Shown here piece after piece: positions 9,866 through 19,009 of a stretch of 64,000 bases of DNA. Made by a program: the position numbers and the translations under genes. Position 1 is the stretch's first letter, and each line of letters begins with the position of its first letter. The stretch lies in the NCBI RefSeq assembly GCF_001280595.1, contig NZ_LITU01000015.1, positions 41,902-105,901 of the forward strand, in the 5' to 3' direction. A model generated the notes under the pieces. The model worked only from the letters and a program-made list of their open reading frames with translations, made no database searches and was not told the origin of the DNA. The DNA is from Paenibacillus xylanivorans (lineage in GTDB: Bacteria; Bacillota; Bacilli; Paenibacillales; Paenibacillaceae).

Positions 9866-10906
9866 TTGAAAGGAAAAGCGATTTTAGTCTTTTTGCTTAT
9901 CATCGTGGTTGTTGCTGGAGGAGCAGGCGTATATGTCTGGAACATGATGCGTCCGCTACAAGCCTCCACAGAACCGATCGTTTTCGAGATCAAGAGCGGT
10001 TCAGGAACTTCCAAAATTGCGGATCAGTTGGAACAAGAAGGTCTGATTCGAAGTGGTTTAGCCTTTAAGGGATACCTGAAGTTGAAGAAACAAGGATCGA
10101 ATTTTATGGCAGGTACATATTCCTTAAATCCAGGCGTGTCATACGATGAGATTATTAATAAGCTGAATAACGGTGAAGTTGTGCCTGAATCCATGATGAA
10201 GTTTACTATTCCTGAGGGATATACGGTATTGCAAATGGCGGACAAACTGTCTGCTGAGGGAATTGTGGATCGTGAGGAATTTATCAAGCTTGCGAATGAT
10301 CCATCTGCTTTTGATATCGACATTATCAAGGACATTCCAGTGGATGAAGAACTGAGATTTGTCCTGGAGGGATATCTGTTCCCTGAGACGTATGAGCTGA
10401 AAGAGGGAAGTTCTACTCAAGAGGTCATGCAGCGAATGCTTGAGGAATTCCAGACCAAGGTCGATTCTATTCCTGATTTGGATTCCAAACTCAAGGAGAG
10501 AAATCTGTCTTTGCATGAAGTGTTAACGATCGCATCGCTTGTGGAGAGAGAAGTCGTGGTGGATCAGGAACGAGCGCTTGTGGCAGGCGTGATCTATAAT
10601 CGGATTAAGCAGGATATGAAACTGGAGATTGACGCTACAGTACAGTATTTACTGGATAAGCCGAAGGCCAGATTGCTTTACAAGGATCTGAAGGTACAGA
10701 GTCCCTATAATACGTATTTGAACAAAGGCCTGCCACCAGGACCGATTGCAAGTCCAAGTCTTGCATCCATTGAGGCAGCGTTGGAACCGGAAGCTTCGGA
10801 TTACTTGTTCTATGTAACCAAGAAGGATGGTACTTTTGGACATCTGTTTGCCAAAACGTATAAGGAACATCAGCAAAATATAGCCAAAAGTAAGGCTGCG
10901 CAATAA
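9866..10906 (+). CDS. mltG: Endolytic murein transglycosylase MltG
   Basis: MltG cleaves nascent glycan strands at the outer face of the membrane. The protein of about 346 residues has one N-terminal membrane anchor (ILVFLLIIVVVAGGAGVYVW), a LysM-like region (IPEGYTVLQMADKLSAEGIV) and the YceG catalytic domain with LEGYLFPETYEL, the catalytic glutamate in IASLVEREV, and NKGLPPGPIASPSL. The start is uncertain: TTG at 9866 is 11 bases after AAAGGAG, while GTG at 9857 is only two bases after it. It stands between the DUF1292 pair and the U32 pair, as yrrL does in B. subtilis. Confidence 0.93.
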   Translation: MKGKAILVFLLIIVVVAGGAGVYVWNMMRPLQASTEPIVFEIKSGSGTSKIADQLEQEGLIRSGLAFKGYLKLKKQGSNFMAGTYSLNPGVSYDEIINKLNNGEVVPESMMKFTIPEGYTVLQMADKLSAEGIVDREEFIKLANDPSAFDIDIIKDIPVDEELRFVLEGYLFPETYELKEGSSTQEVMQRMLEEFQTKVDSIPDLDSKLKERNLSLHEVLTIASLVEREVVVDQERALVAGVIYNRIKQDMKLEIDATVQYLLDKPKARLLYKDLKVQSPYNTYLNKGLPPGPIASPSLASIEAALEPEASDYLFYVTKKDGTFGHLFAKTYKEHQQNIAKSKAAQ

Positions 10907-10921
10907 GCGGAGGGGATGTAT

Positions 10922-11851
10922 ATGAGTACGAAACATGAACTGCTCGTTACGGCGGCAAATGTGAAAGAGGCAGAAGTGCTGCTCCAAGCAGGGGCAGATG
11001 CCTTGTTAATTGGGGATGATCGCTTCGGCATGCGTCTTCCTGGCAGCTTCAGTGTGGAAGAAACAGCAGAGGTCGTTGCCGTTGCAGCGAAACATCAGGC
11101 TCGTGTATACGTGTCCATGAACAATCTGATGTCCAACGAGTTGCTAAAGGAATTGCCTGAATATGTTCAAGCACTGGGTAAAAACGGTGTTCATGGGGTA
11201 GAGTTCAACGACCCATCCGTGCTAGCCGCAATTAAGGAGTATGCTCCTCATATCCAACTGCACTGGAATGCTGAGATGACATCGACCAACTACGCAACGG
11301 CCAACTACTGGGGAACCAAAGGCGCGAGTCGTGTCGTGCTTGCTCGGGAGCTGAATATGGACGAACTGACGGAGATGGTTCCATTTCTGAAGGTGGAAGC
11401 CCAGGTTCAGGTGCATGGCATGACGAACATTTATCATTCCAAACGCAGTCTGGTGCAAAGTTATATGTCCCATCAGGGGCGTCCGGTAGAGGGGCATTTG
11501 GGTAAGGAACGTGGTTTATTTCTGATTGAGGCTGAACGTCGGGATGAGAAGTTTCCGATCTATGAAGATGTGAACGGAACTCACATCATGAGTTCGGAGG
11601 ATATCTGTATTCTCGAGGATCTGCATCTGTTGTTGGAGGCAGGGGTACACAGCTTCAAAATCGAAGGCATGTTAAAACCGCTTGCGTATAACGAGGCTGT
11701 TGTACGTGCATATCGTGTAGCTCTGGATAGCTATGCGGCTGATGCCGATGCTTATGCATTTTGTGAAGATTGGCTGGATGAGGTTCGTCAATTGCAAGAC
11801 CCTGAACGGGAGTTGTCGTTTGGATTTTTCTATAAAGAACAGGTGTATTAA
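10922..11851 (+). CDS. U32 family peptidase, first of pair (YrrN-like)
   Basis: The 309-residue protein is a U32 TIM-barrel-like enzyme: N-terminal LLVTAANVKEAEVLLQAGADALLIG, then VHGVEFNDPSVLAAIKEYAP, VQVHGMTNIYHSKRSL and the C-terminal SFKIEGMLKP signature. It lacks the four-cysteine cluster of its downstream partner. U32 proteins include collagenase-like peptidases and tRNA or ubiquinone hydroxylation enzymes, so a peptidase activity should not be assumed. The ATG at 10922 is six bases after GGAGGGG; the ATG at 10916 abuts it. It forms an operon with the next gene. Confidence 0.9.
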   Translation: MSTKHELLVTAANVKEAEVLLQAGADALLIGDDRFGMRLPGSFSVEETAEVVAVAAKHQARVYVSMNNLMSNELLKELPEYVQALGKNGVHGVEFNDPSVLAAIKEYAPHIQLHWNAEMTSTNYATANYWGTKGASRVVLARELNMDELTEMVPFLKVEAQVQVHGMTNIYHSKRSLVQSYMSHQGRPVEGHLGKERGLFLIEAERRDEKFPIYEDVNGTHIMSSEDICILEDLHLLLEAGVHSFKIEGMLKPLAYNEAVVRAYRVALDSYAADADAYAFCEDWLDEVRQLQDPERELSFGFFYKEQVY

Positions 11852-11868
11852 TAGACGAGGTGAACGAA

Positions 11869-13197
11869 ATGGAAACAGTGGCGGTACAGCGGAAATTCTC
11901 GGGTAAACGTAACCGTCTGGACAAACCGGAGTTACTTGCTCCGGCAGGTAATCTGGAAAAACTTAAATTCGCAATTCATTATGGTGCAGATGCTGTTTAT
12001 ATTGGCGGTCAGGCTTACGGACTGCGTTCCAACGCGGATAACTTTAGCTTTGAAGAAATGCGTGAAGGTGTGGAATTTGCTAAAAAATATGGAGCCAAGG
12101 TGTTTGTGGCAACCAATATTTATGCGCATAACGAAGATATCGAAGGAATTCAAGCATATTTGCAAAACTTGTATGATGCAGGAATTGCAGCTATTATCGT
12201 AGCAGATCCAGCAATCATTGAAGTGGCTCAGCGTGCAGTACCGGGTCTGGAAGTGCATTTGAGTACTCAACAATCGACTCTGAACTGGCAAGCTGTGAAG
12301 TTCTGGAAGAATGAAGGTCTTCCACGCGTAGTTCTTGGACGTGAGACAAGCTTTGAGGAAATTGAAGAAATCAAGGCCAATGTGGATATTGAGATTGAAG
12401 CCTTTATTCACGGGGCTATGTGCTCGTCATATTCCGGACGGTGTGTGTTGTCCAACCATTTTACGGATCGGGATTCCAACCGGGGTGGCTGCTGCCAATC
12501 CTGCCGCTGGAAGTATGATCTCTTTGAAGACGCGCGGGAAGATACCGTTTGGGTCAGCGAAGAAGAAATGCAAATGCAGGCACCTGCACCCTTCAAATTG
12601 GGAGAGAACCAGTTGCCCTTGTTCCAGGAGCAGGACAATTCTTTTTCCATGGGTTCGAAGGATCTGTGCATGATTGGACATATTCCTGAACTGATTGATG
12701 TCGGTGTGGACAGTTTCAAAATCGAAGGACGCATGAAGTCGATTCACTATGTGGCTACCGTAGTTAACGTATATCGTCAGGCAATCGACTCCTACATGGC
12801 TGACCCGGAGAACTATGTGTTGAAACCTGAGTGGGTAGAGGAAATGAACAAGGCGGCAAATCGTCCACTAAATACCGGCTTTTTCTATGATACACCGGAT
12901 CATGAGGATCACATCTATGAACCGGAAGAAAAAGCGGTACCTTACGACTTTGCCGGATTGGTTATCGACTATGATGCGACTACAGGAATGGCGACCATTC
13001 AACAGCGTAATCATTTCAAACCAGGACAGGAAATTGAGTTTTTCGGTCCGGGAGGCCATTTTTTCAAACAGGTAGTTGGGGAATTACAGGATGAAGAAGG
13101 CAATGTGCTCGATGCAGCTCGTCACCCGTTACAACGTGTAAAAATGAAGGTGGATCAACCTGTTTCCTACTTTGATATGATGAGAAAAAAGAAGTAG
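11869..13197 (+). CDS. U32 family peptidase, second of pair (YrrO-like)
   Basis: This 442-residue U32 protein has KPELLAPAGNLEKLKFAIHYG, EAFIHGAMCSSYSGRC and the cysteine cluster completed by GGCCQSCRW, then SFKIEGRMKS and a C-terminal beta-barrel extension (GQEIEFFGPGG). The cysteines match the iron-sulfur-binding pattern of U32 RNA hydroxylases such as TrhP, so 5-hydroxyuridine formation in tRNA is a reasonable expectation; classic peptidase activity is the alternative. The ATG at 11869 has GAGGTGA six bases before it. The gap from the upstream partner is 17 bases. Confidence 0.9.
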   Translation: METVAVQRKFSGKRNRLDKPELLAPAGNLEKLKFAIHYGADAVYIGGQAYGLRSNADNFSFEEMREGVEFAKKYGAKVFVATNIYAHNEDIEGIQAYLQNLYDAGIAAIIVADPAIIEVAQRAVPGLEVHLSTQQSTLNWQAVKFWKNEGLPRVVLGRETSFEEIEEIKANVDIEIEAFIHGAMCSSYSGRCVLSNHFTDRDSNRGGCCQSCRWKYDLFEDAREDTVWVSEEEMQMQAPAPFKLGENQLPLFQEQDNSFSMGSKDLCMIGHIPELIDVGVDSFKIEGRMKSIHYVATVVNVYRQAIDSYMADPENYVLKPEWVEEMNKAANRPLNTGFFYDTPDHEDHIYEPEEKAVPYDFAGLVIDYDATTGMATIQQRNHFKPGQEIEFFGPGGHFFKQVVGELQDEEGNVLDAARHPLQRVKMKVDQPVSYFDMMRKKK

Positions 13198-13267
13198 GTT
13201 CAAATACCTAGTTTTTAACAAAATAATATTATGTTTTAACAAAATAGTGTTATAAAATGTATAATTT

Positions 13268-13302
13268 AGACCTCCGTATATCGGCATATGGGGGTCTTTT
13301 TA
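13268..13302 (+). terminator. Terminator of the mltG-U32 run
   Basis: AGACCTCCGTAT (13268-13279) pairs with ATATGGGGGTCT (13286-13297), with two wobbles, followed by a T-rich tail. The rest of the 13198-13432 gap is A/T-rich without a gene. Confidence 0.85.
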
Positions 13303-13432
13303 TTATAGAAAAATAGGAAAAAAGTTGTAAAAAATTTCAGGAAAACGAAAGGGGAAAGGGGAATGTTGTCGAATACTACATATTTATAGGGGAGAGAAAG
13401 AAAAATCTAACAAGTAAATTACTGGCAGGTGA

Positions 13433-15715
13433 ATGGGATTGGTTCAAAAGAAGCAGAAGGACAGTGGGGAAGAATTGACAACACCCGAGAAGGTTAAGCC
13501 CGAGAAGGTGCAGAAAGTAAAGAAAGAGAAAGTAGTTAAAAGTAAGACCGGGGATACTCCAGACCAAAAGTCCTCTAAATTGGATCGGAGTAAGCTGAAG
13601 TTGGGATGGGATAAGACGAAAAACCAATTGAAAAAGCAGAACTGGAGAAATGTTGGGGGAACAACGCTAGAGCAGATGAAGAAGGCCAATCCGATTAAAT
13701 CGGTAGGCGTTAAACTGTTTTTGATCTTTTTTGCGGGTATCATGATCTTTGTCGTTAGTTTGGGTCTATTATCTTATGCTAAAGCCAAAGATACGATTGA
13801 GAAGAATGCATCCCGATCAAATCAGGAAACGATTGAACAAACTAAACAAAAAATGGACATTATTCTGGAGCGGTTTGTAGATACATCCACACAAATTTTC
13901 TTCGATCCGGAAATGCAGTCCTTGCTTCAAAAGATGTCTGATAAAAACTTGTCAGCATATGATACGTTTGTAAATTCAAGCTCTATCAACAAACAATTAT
14001 CGAATATTGCTTTTACGAATAAATCTATGGAAGCGATTTATCTTGTGCCTACGGATGAAACAAGATCCACCATGGGTACAGGTAGCAGCAGTTCTTCCAT
14101 GGGTGATATTCGTAATGAGGCCTGGTATGACGAGTTGGTTCAAGCAGGCGGATATCGTTGGCTACCAACGCAAGCCGACGAGGATGGCAGCACACCAACG
14201 TTCCGGATTGCGCGTTCAATGAAGAATCTGCAAGGGACAACCCAGTCCTATGTGTTAATCATTGAGTTGAAACTGGAAGTTCTGGAGCAGCAGTTGAAAT
14301 CTCTCGATTTGGGTGAAGGATCTGTACTTCAACTGATCGCTCCGGACAATAAAGTTGTAGCATCAACGATAGCTGATCGTACAGGAAAAGATACGGATTT
14401 GGCTTTTGTAAAAGATTTGAAAGAAAAATCCGGCAGTACCAGTGCAGAGTATACCGTGGATGGCAATTCTACGAATATGCTGGCTTCATACAGCACAATG
14501 GATTCGTCCGATTGGAAGCTGATCGGAATGGTTCCGACTTCTATCCTGGTGAAGGATGCCAAAGGCATTCTGACGCTCACATTATGGATGGCACTGGTGG
14601 ATGCCGTTATTGCGATACTGATCGGTATTTGGATGGTTCGCATGATCGCCCGCCCGATGGGCAAATTGAAAGATCTGATGCAAGAAGGGGCAAAAGGCAA
14701 CCTCAAGGTGCGTACACCGTATACCTCCCAAGATGAGATTGGCCAATTATCGGCTGCATTCAACCTCATGATGGAGCAAATTACGAAGCTGGTTGAGCAA
14801 ACCAACCGTTCTGCACAGGAAGTATTGGATACCGCTTCTGAGCTGAGCAGTGCATCCAAGAAAACAGCAGTCTCCGCTTCCGAGATTGCAGTAGCTACTG
14901 AAGAAATTGCAGGTGGAGCAAGCAGTCTGGCAACAGAAGCGGAGCGTGGAAACGAATTGACCGACAATATCTCCCGTCAGATGGAGAGTGTAGTCGCCGC
15001 GAATGAACAAATGGGTGATTCAGCCCGTCATGTAGAGAAATCCAGTGAGACAGGTACACAGCATCTGAATCAGCTGATGACCAAAACGCAGAAGACAGAA
15101 GAAATGATCGGTGCATTGGTAAACAAGGTTGATTCCTTGAAGGAGAGTACGTCCTCCGTTCTGAAGGTGCTTGACGTCATGCAGAATATTACCAAACAAA
15201 CGAACATTCTCTCTTTGAATGCAACGATTGAAGCCGCTCGTGCCGGTACAGCCGGACGCGGATTCATGGTAGTTGCGAATGAGGTTCGCCAATTGGCCGA
15301 ACAATCCAGACAGTCCATTGATATGGTTGGAGATATTACCGACAAGATTATGACCGAAATGAATGAGACGGTTGATCAATTATCTGCAGCTTATCCGTTA
15401 TTCAAGGAACAGATGGATGCTGTGAAAGATACCAACGTCATATTTGCTTCAGTACAGCAACAAATGGGTGCATTTGTTGAAAGCCTGAGCATGGTCACCG
15501 GTTCAATCGGAGATTTGAATAAATCTCAAGGAACATTGTCGGAAGCGATGAGCAATGTCAGCGCAGTAGCTGAAGAATCTTCTGCAACGTCCCAGGAAGT
15601 TGCTTCCTTGAGCAGTGAACAGCAAAATATCAGTAACCAACTGGTGAATTTGTCTGCAAAACTGGAGAATGTGTCGACAGAATTGAAAGATACATTGTCT
15701 CGCTTTACGGTCTAA
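13433..15715 (+). CDS. Methyl-accepting chemotaxis protein with long basic N-terminus
   Basis: This receptor of about 760 residues has membrane helices near residues 92-116 and 379-405, an extracellular dCache-like sensor between them, a HAMP segment ([20 protein letters not shown]), and a signalling domain with the hairpin tip [20 protein letters not shown]. It should control the CheA kinase. The first 90 residues are cytoplasmic, rich in lysine (over twenty) and charged, which is unusual because most receptors enter the membrane within about 20 residues. The start is ambiguous: the ATG at 13433 abuts GGTGA, while a TTG at 13439 is six bases after it. The ligand is unknown. Confidence 0.93.
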   Translation: MGLVQKKQKDSGEELTTPEKVKPEKVQKVKKEKVVKSKTGDTPDQKSSKLDRSKLKLGWDKTKNQLKKQNWRNVGGTTLEQMKKANPIKSVGVKLFLIFFAGIMIFVVSLGLLSYAKAKDTIEKNASRSNQETIEQTKQKMDIILERFVDTSTQIFFDPEMQSLLQKMSDKNLSAYDTFVNSSSINKQLSNIAFTNKSMEAIYLVPTDETRSTMGTGSSSSSMGDIRNEAWYDELVQAGGYRWLPTQADEDGSTPTFRIARSMKNLQGTTQSYVLIIELKLEVLEQQLKSLDLGEGSVLQLIAPDNKVVASTIADRTGKDTDLAFVKDLKEKSGSTSAEYTVDGNSTNMLASYSTMDSSDWKLIGMVPTSILVKDAKGILTLTLWMALVDAVIAILIGIWMVRMIARPMGKLKDLMQEGAKGNLKVRTPYTSQDEIGQLSAAFNLMMEQITKLVEQTNRSAQEVLDTASELSSASKKTAVSASEIAVATEEIAGGASSLATEAERGNELTDNISRQMESVVAANEQMGDSARHVEKSSETGTQHLNQLMTKTQKTEEMIGALVNKVDSLKESTSSVLKVLDVMQNITKQTNILSLNATIEAARAGTAGRGFMVVANEVRQLAEQSRQSIDMVGDITDKIMTEMNETVDQLSAAYPLFKEQMDAVKDTNVIFASVQQQMGAFVESLSMVTGSIGDLNKSQGTLSEAMSNVSAVAEESSATSQEVASLSSEQQNISNQLVNLSAKLENVSTELKDTLSRFTV

Positions 15716-15744
15716 TTCGTACCTATTTGATTTAAGTCGAGAAG

Positions 15745-15774
15745 CCTGTCCCTTATTTGGGACAGGTTTTCTTG
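15745..15774 (+). terminator. Terminator after the chemoreceptor gene
   Basis: CCTGTCCC (15745-15752) and GGGACAGG (15759-15766) form a perfect 8-bp stem with a six-base loop, followed by TTTTCTTG. Confidence 0.88.
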
Positions 15775-15839
15775 TTATTACCGAATAATTCCATTCTGAA
15801 TGAAGAATACTATGCCAAAACGTTGAACGGGGTGGCCTG

Positions 15840-17648
15840 ATGCATGTACAACTGAAACGGCGCATTTATATTACATGTATTCTTCTTACGGGTTTATTTA
15901 TTTTGCTTATGATTCGGTTGGCTTGGGTTCAAGTCGTACAAATTAATCGCACGATGCCAGGATTCCAACGTACCGTTCGTGAGATGTCTGTTTTGCAGCG
16001 AGAGCGAGGGGTTGTATTGGATGCGGGACGAGGGCAATTTACCGATTATAAGGGTCAGCCTCTAACAGGCAAGCTGGAGTGGGGGGTGGTCCTTTTCCCG
16101 TATACGGATCAATCAAGTCATTCATATCCATCCACAATGGAGAATTCGAGAGTTAAGGAGTTCGCAGCTTTATTACATACGGATGTGAAGTCGTTACAAA
16201 AGGAATGGAATCAAGGGAACGCACCCCATTTCTGGACAGCAGGTACCGACCAACCGAGCACATTGACCGATTCTCAAGTTATTCGACTGCGTGAATTGAA
16301 GGCAGACGGAGCGAGTGTGTATCCTATGATGACGCGTTATGGACAGGGCGCTACAGGCATGCAATGGTTAGGTTATCTCGCTGAACAGCCTGGATTCCCG
16401 AATGCGAAGTCGGGTCACAAGAATGAGGTGAAGCAGCCTTTTGCCATGAAATCTGGAGCAGCCGGGCTGGAAAAAACGTTGGAACCTTTATTGATGGGAA
16501 TAGGCCCCACCCTTGTTTCACGTATGGTTGCAGGTTCAGGAGAGGTTATTCCAGATATCCTGCCGCGCGTCATAGCACCCTCCAATACACACTATCCATT
16601 GCGCGCGGAGACGACAATCCATATCGATTTACAGCAAGGGATAGAACAGATTGTGAAGAAGTCGGGAATGAAGGAAGGCGCTATCGTTGTGTTGGATGCG
16701 GCCAATGCAGACGTGCGTGCCATGGTTTCGGTGCCGTTCTATAACCCACAGCATGTAGACCCCAAACAAACGGCTTGGGCGAATCGTGCTGTGAAGGGGG
16801 CTGTACCGGGCTCTATATTCAAAATCGTTACAGCAGCGGCAGCGCTGGAATATCAAGCTGTATCCAAAGGGGAGACTTTTCATTGTGGTGGTGAGTGGGG
16901 AAAATATGGCCTGTCCTGCTGGAAGGAGCATGGGCATGGGAAACTGAATCTGGAGCAAGGGTTTGCCGAGTCCTGTAATATTGTATTTGCTGAAACTGCC
17001 CGTCGGCTCAGTATGGAACAGTTGGAGCGTACGGCGGATGCTTTGGGGTTGGCACGTCCGATTGGCTGGGAGGGAAAACAGGTCGCCGGAATGCCCATAC
17101 TGCATCATTTCGATCACGAGGACGCAGGTCGAGTGAGACTGCCATCCGTCTCTCCTCAAGATGAGGGAGCGAAGGTACAGACGGCTATCGGTCAGCGCGA
17201 CGTTCTAGTGACCCCGTTGCAAGCGGCCAATCTGATCGTTACGCTCTTGCATGATGGCAAGGTGACTGCCCCACGCCTCGTTCAACGTATCCGATTTGCC
17301 GATGGTGATACGATGCTGGACATGCCGATGCATGATTCACCTTCTTCAGCAGGACGGATTTCTCCAGGCACGGCGCATCAGCTGTTGTCCTGGATGAAGA
17401 AGGTAGTCAGTGACGGAACGGGAAAATCCCTGCAACATGCGCGGTGGCAAGTGGCAGGGAAGTCAGGTACAGCACAGGTACAGCAGCATGGAGAGAAACG
17501 TAACCATCAATGGTTCATCGGGTATGGACCCACGGAGCAACCCCAATATGCTGTAGCTGTACTTGTCCAAAACGTGGCTCCAAGCAGCCGTCATCAAGCA
17601 ACGGCGATATTCAGGAAAGTGATGGACTATTTGGCTGAATCCTCATGA
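15840..17648 (+). CDS. Class B penicillin-binding protein (transpeptidase)
   Basis: The 602-residue protein cross-links peptidoglycan on the outer membrane face. It has one N-terminal anchor (residues 9-30), a pedestal region, and a transpeptidase domain with SIFK (about 325-328), SCN (378-380) and KSGTAQ (541-546). No PASTA domains are present. It resembles the PbpI/SpoVD/FtsI group; in B. subtilis pbpI lies near the yrr cluster, which fits the position here, but orthology is not proven. The ATG at 15840 has GGGGTGG upstream. Its 3' end overlaps the convergent AI-2E gene by 22 bases. Confidence 0.92.
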   Translation: MHVQLKRRIYITCILLTGLFILLMIRLAWVQVVQINRTMPGFQRTVREMSVLQRERGVVLDAGRGQFTDYKGQPLTGKLEWGVVLFPYTDQSSHSYPSTMENSRVKEFAALLHTDVKSLQKEWNQGNAPHFWTAGTDQPSTLTDSQVIRLRELKADGASVYPMMTRYGQGATGMQWLGYLAEQPGFPNAKSGHKNEVKQPFAMKSGAAGLEKTLEPLLMGIGPTLVSRMVAGSGEVIPDILPRVIAPSNTHYPLRAETTIHIDLQQGIEQIVKKSGMKEGAIVVLDAANADVRAMVSVPFYNPQHVDPKQTAWANRAVKGAVPGSIFKIVTAAAALEYQAVSKGETFHCGGEWGKYGLSCWKEHGHGKLNLEQGFAESCNIVFAETARRLSMEQLERTADALGLARPIGWEGKQVAGMPILHHFDHEDAGRVRLPSVSPQDEGAKVQTAIGQRDVLVTPLQAANLIVTLLHDGKVTAPRLVQRIRFADGDTMLDMPMHDSPSSAGRISPGTAHQLLSWMKKVVSDGTGKSLQHARWQVAGKSGTAQVQQHGEKRNHQWFIGYGPTEQPQYAVAVLVQNVAPSSRHQATAIFRKVMDYLAESS

Positions 17649-18823
17649 TTCCCGGAAGAAGCAGGCTTCTGCACTGAAGGCTCAGCATTCATACCAGAGG
17701 CGGTGCTACCTGGTGTGTCCATAACTAATGGGGAAGATTCGAATTCATCTTTCGGCAAATGAATCCATTGCTGGAGATATCCTTGTTGCAGCAATTCTTT
17801 GAGCAGAATCAGCAGCACCGGAGACAACACCACACCGGCCAGACCAAAGACAGAGAGCGAGATCAGCATAAAAGAAAGCATTAAGTAAGCGGAAGAGACC
17901 CCGATCGAATTACCCGATATTTTCGGCTCAAGCAATTGGCGTGTTAGCATGGTTACAGCAAGGACTACAATTAAGCCAATCGCAAGGCTGCTATTCCCCA
18001 CAATGAACAGATACACAATCCACGGAATGAATATAACAGGAACACCCAGCAAAGGTACAAGGTCAAAAACGGCGCAAATGGCTGCGATGGTGAAGGCATT
18101 GGCAGTTCCCAGAATCAACAAGCCTGCATAAATCAATACAAAAGTAATTAGCATCATAATCATCTGGGCCTTCAAATATGAACGGATCGTCTTGAACACA
18201 TGATTACGCATAAATTCAAGAGCCAGCTTCAACGTTTTTGGCGTTTTGGCCCGGGCAAATTTACGCCAGGATTCAATCTCGATACTGAGAAAGAACGCGA
18301 GAATAATGGCAATCCCAAAGTTGGTAATAAAGGAAGAAAATGAACTGAGAAAACCGATGACGATTTGTGCACCACTGGTCACCCATTTGGACAAGAATCC
18401 GGTCAGAGTAGCAAAATAATCATTAACTTTCTCGGTTATTCCATCCGGTAAGGCATCCGACTTATCCTGAATAAAATAAACCAGGTTGGTGAATTCTCGC
18501 TGGACCATCTCGATATAATAAGGGAAATTATCCTGCAAATTAGAAATTTGGGATACGATAATTAATCCCAATCCAAAAAAGGCAGCAACAATAACCGCAA
18601 GAAACAATAAGACCGAAATGGCGGCACCCAGGGTTTTGGGCAATCCTTTGCGATGCAGAAATCTTGCCAGAGGTTCGATCATCCAATACACTATAAATGA
18701 AAGAAAAACTGGCGCAGCCAATTGATATAATCGACTGAAACCGTACATGATAAAGTACACGGTTAATACGAGCAGCGCAATGTCAAAGACGGTGCGCCCG
18801 TACTTTTTGTAAAGCGGCAGCAT
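17627..18823 (-). CDS. AI-2E family transporter
   Basis: This is a membrane protein of about 398 residues with several hydrophobic helices, the family loop (YYIEMVQREFTNLVYFIQDK) and the conserved C-terminal block AAICAVFDLVPLLGVPVIFI. It ends in a Ser/Pro-rich cytoplasmic tail (TPGSTASGMNAEPSVQKPAS). The ATG at 18823 has AAAGGAG eight bases before it; longer upstream readings lack a ribosome site. It is a paralogue of the AI-2E protein near 4 kb. It is convergent with the penicillin-binding protein gene, and the two coding ends overlap. Its substrate is unknown. Confidence 0.9.
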   Translation of the reverse strand: MLPLYKKYGRTVFDIALLVLTVYFIMYGFSRLYQLAAPVFLSFIVYWMIEPLARFLHRKGLPKTLGAAISVLLFLAVIVAAFFGLGLIIVSQISNLQDNFPYYIEMVQREFTNLVYFIQDKSDALPDGITEKVNDYFATLTGFLSKWVTSGAQIVIGFLSSFSSFITNFGIAIILAFFLSIEIESWRKFARAKTPKTLKLALEFMRNHVFKTIRSYLKAQMIMMLITFVLIYAGLLILGTANAFTIAAICAVFDLVPLLGVPVIFIPWIVYLFIVGNSSLAIGLIVVLAVTMLTRQLLEPKISGNSIGVSSAYLMLSFMLISLSVFGLAGVVLSPVLLILLKELLQQGYLQQWIHLPKDEFESSPLVMDTPGSTASGMNAEPSVQKPASSGNHEDSAK

Positions 18824-19009
18824 GGGCAGGGCTCCTTTGTACGTCATTAAGGTAAAAATTAGGATGCATTTATTGTACACGATAGCTATCTTTTTGGGAA
18901 AAGAGGATTCAAGAAAAGGCTGAATTATGATAAAATTAAAGGCGGTTTATTTTGGTTAGTGCTATATTATGGCACGGTAATTCAGCATGAGAAGCGGGGA
19001 GTTTGTAGC

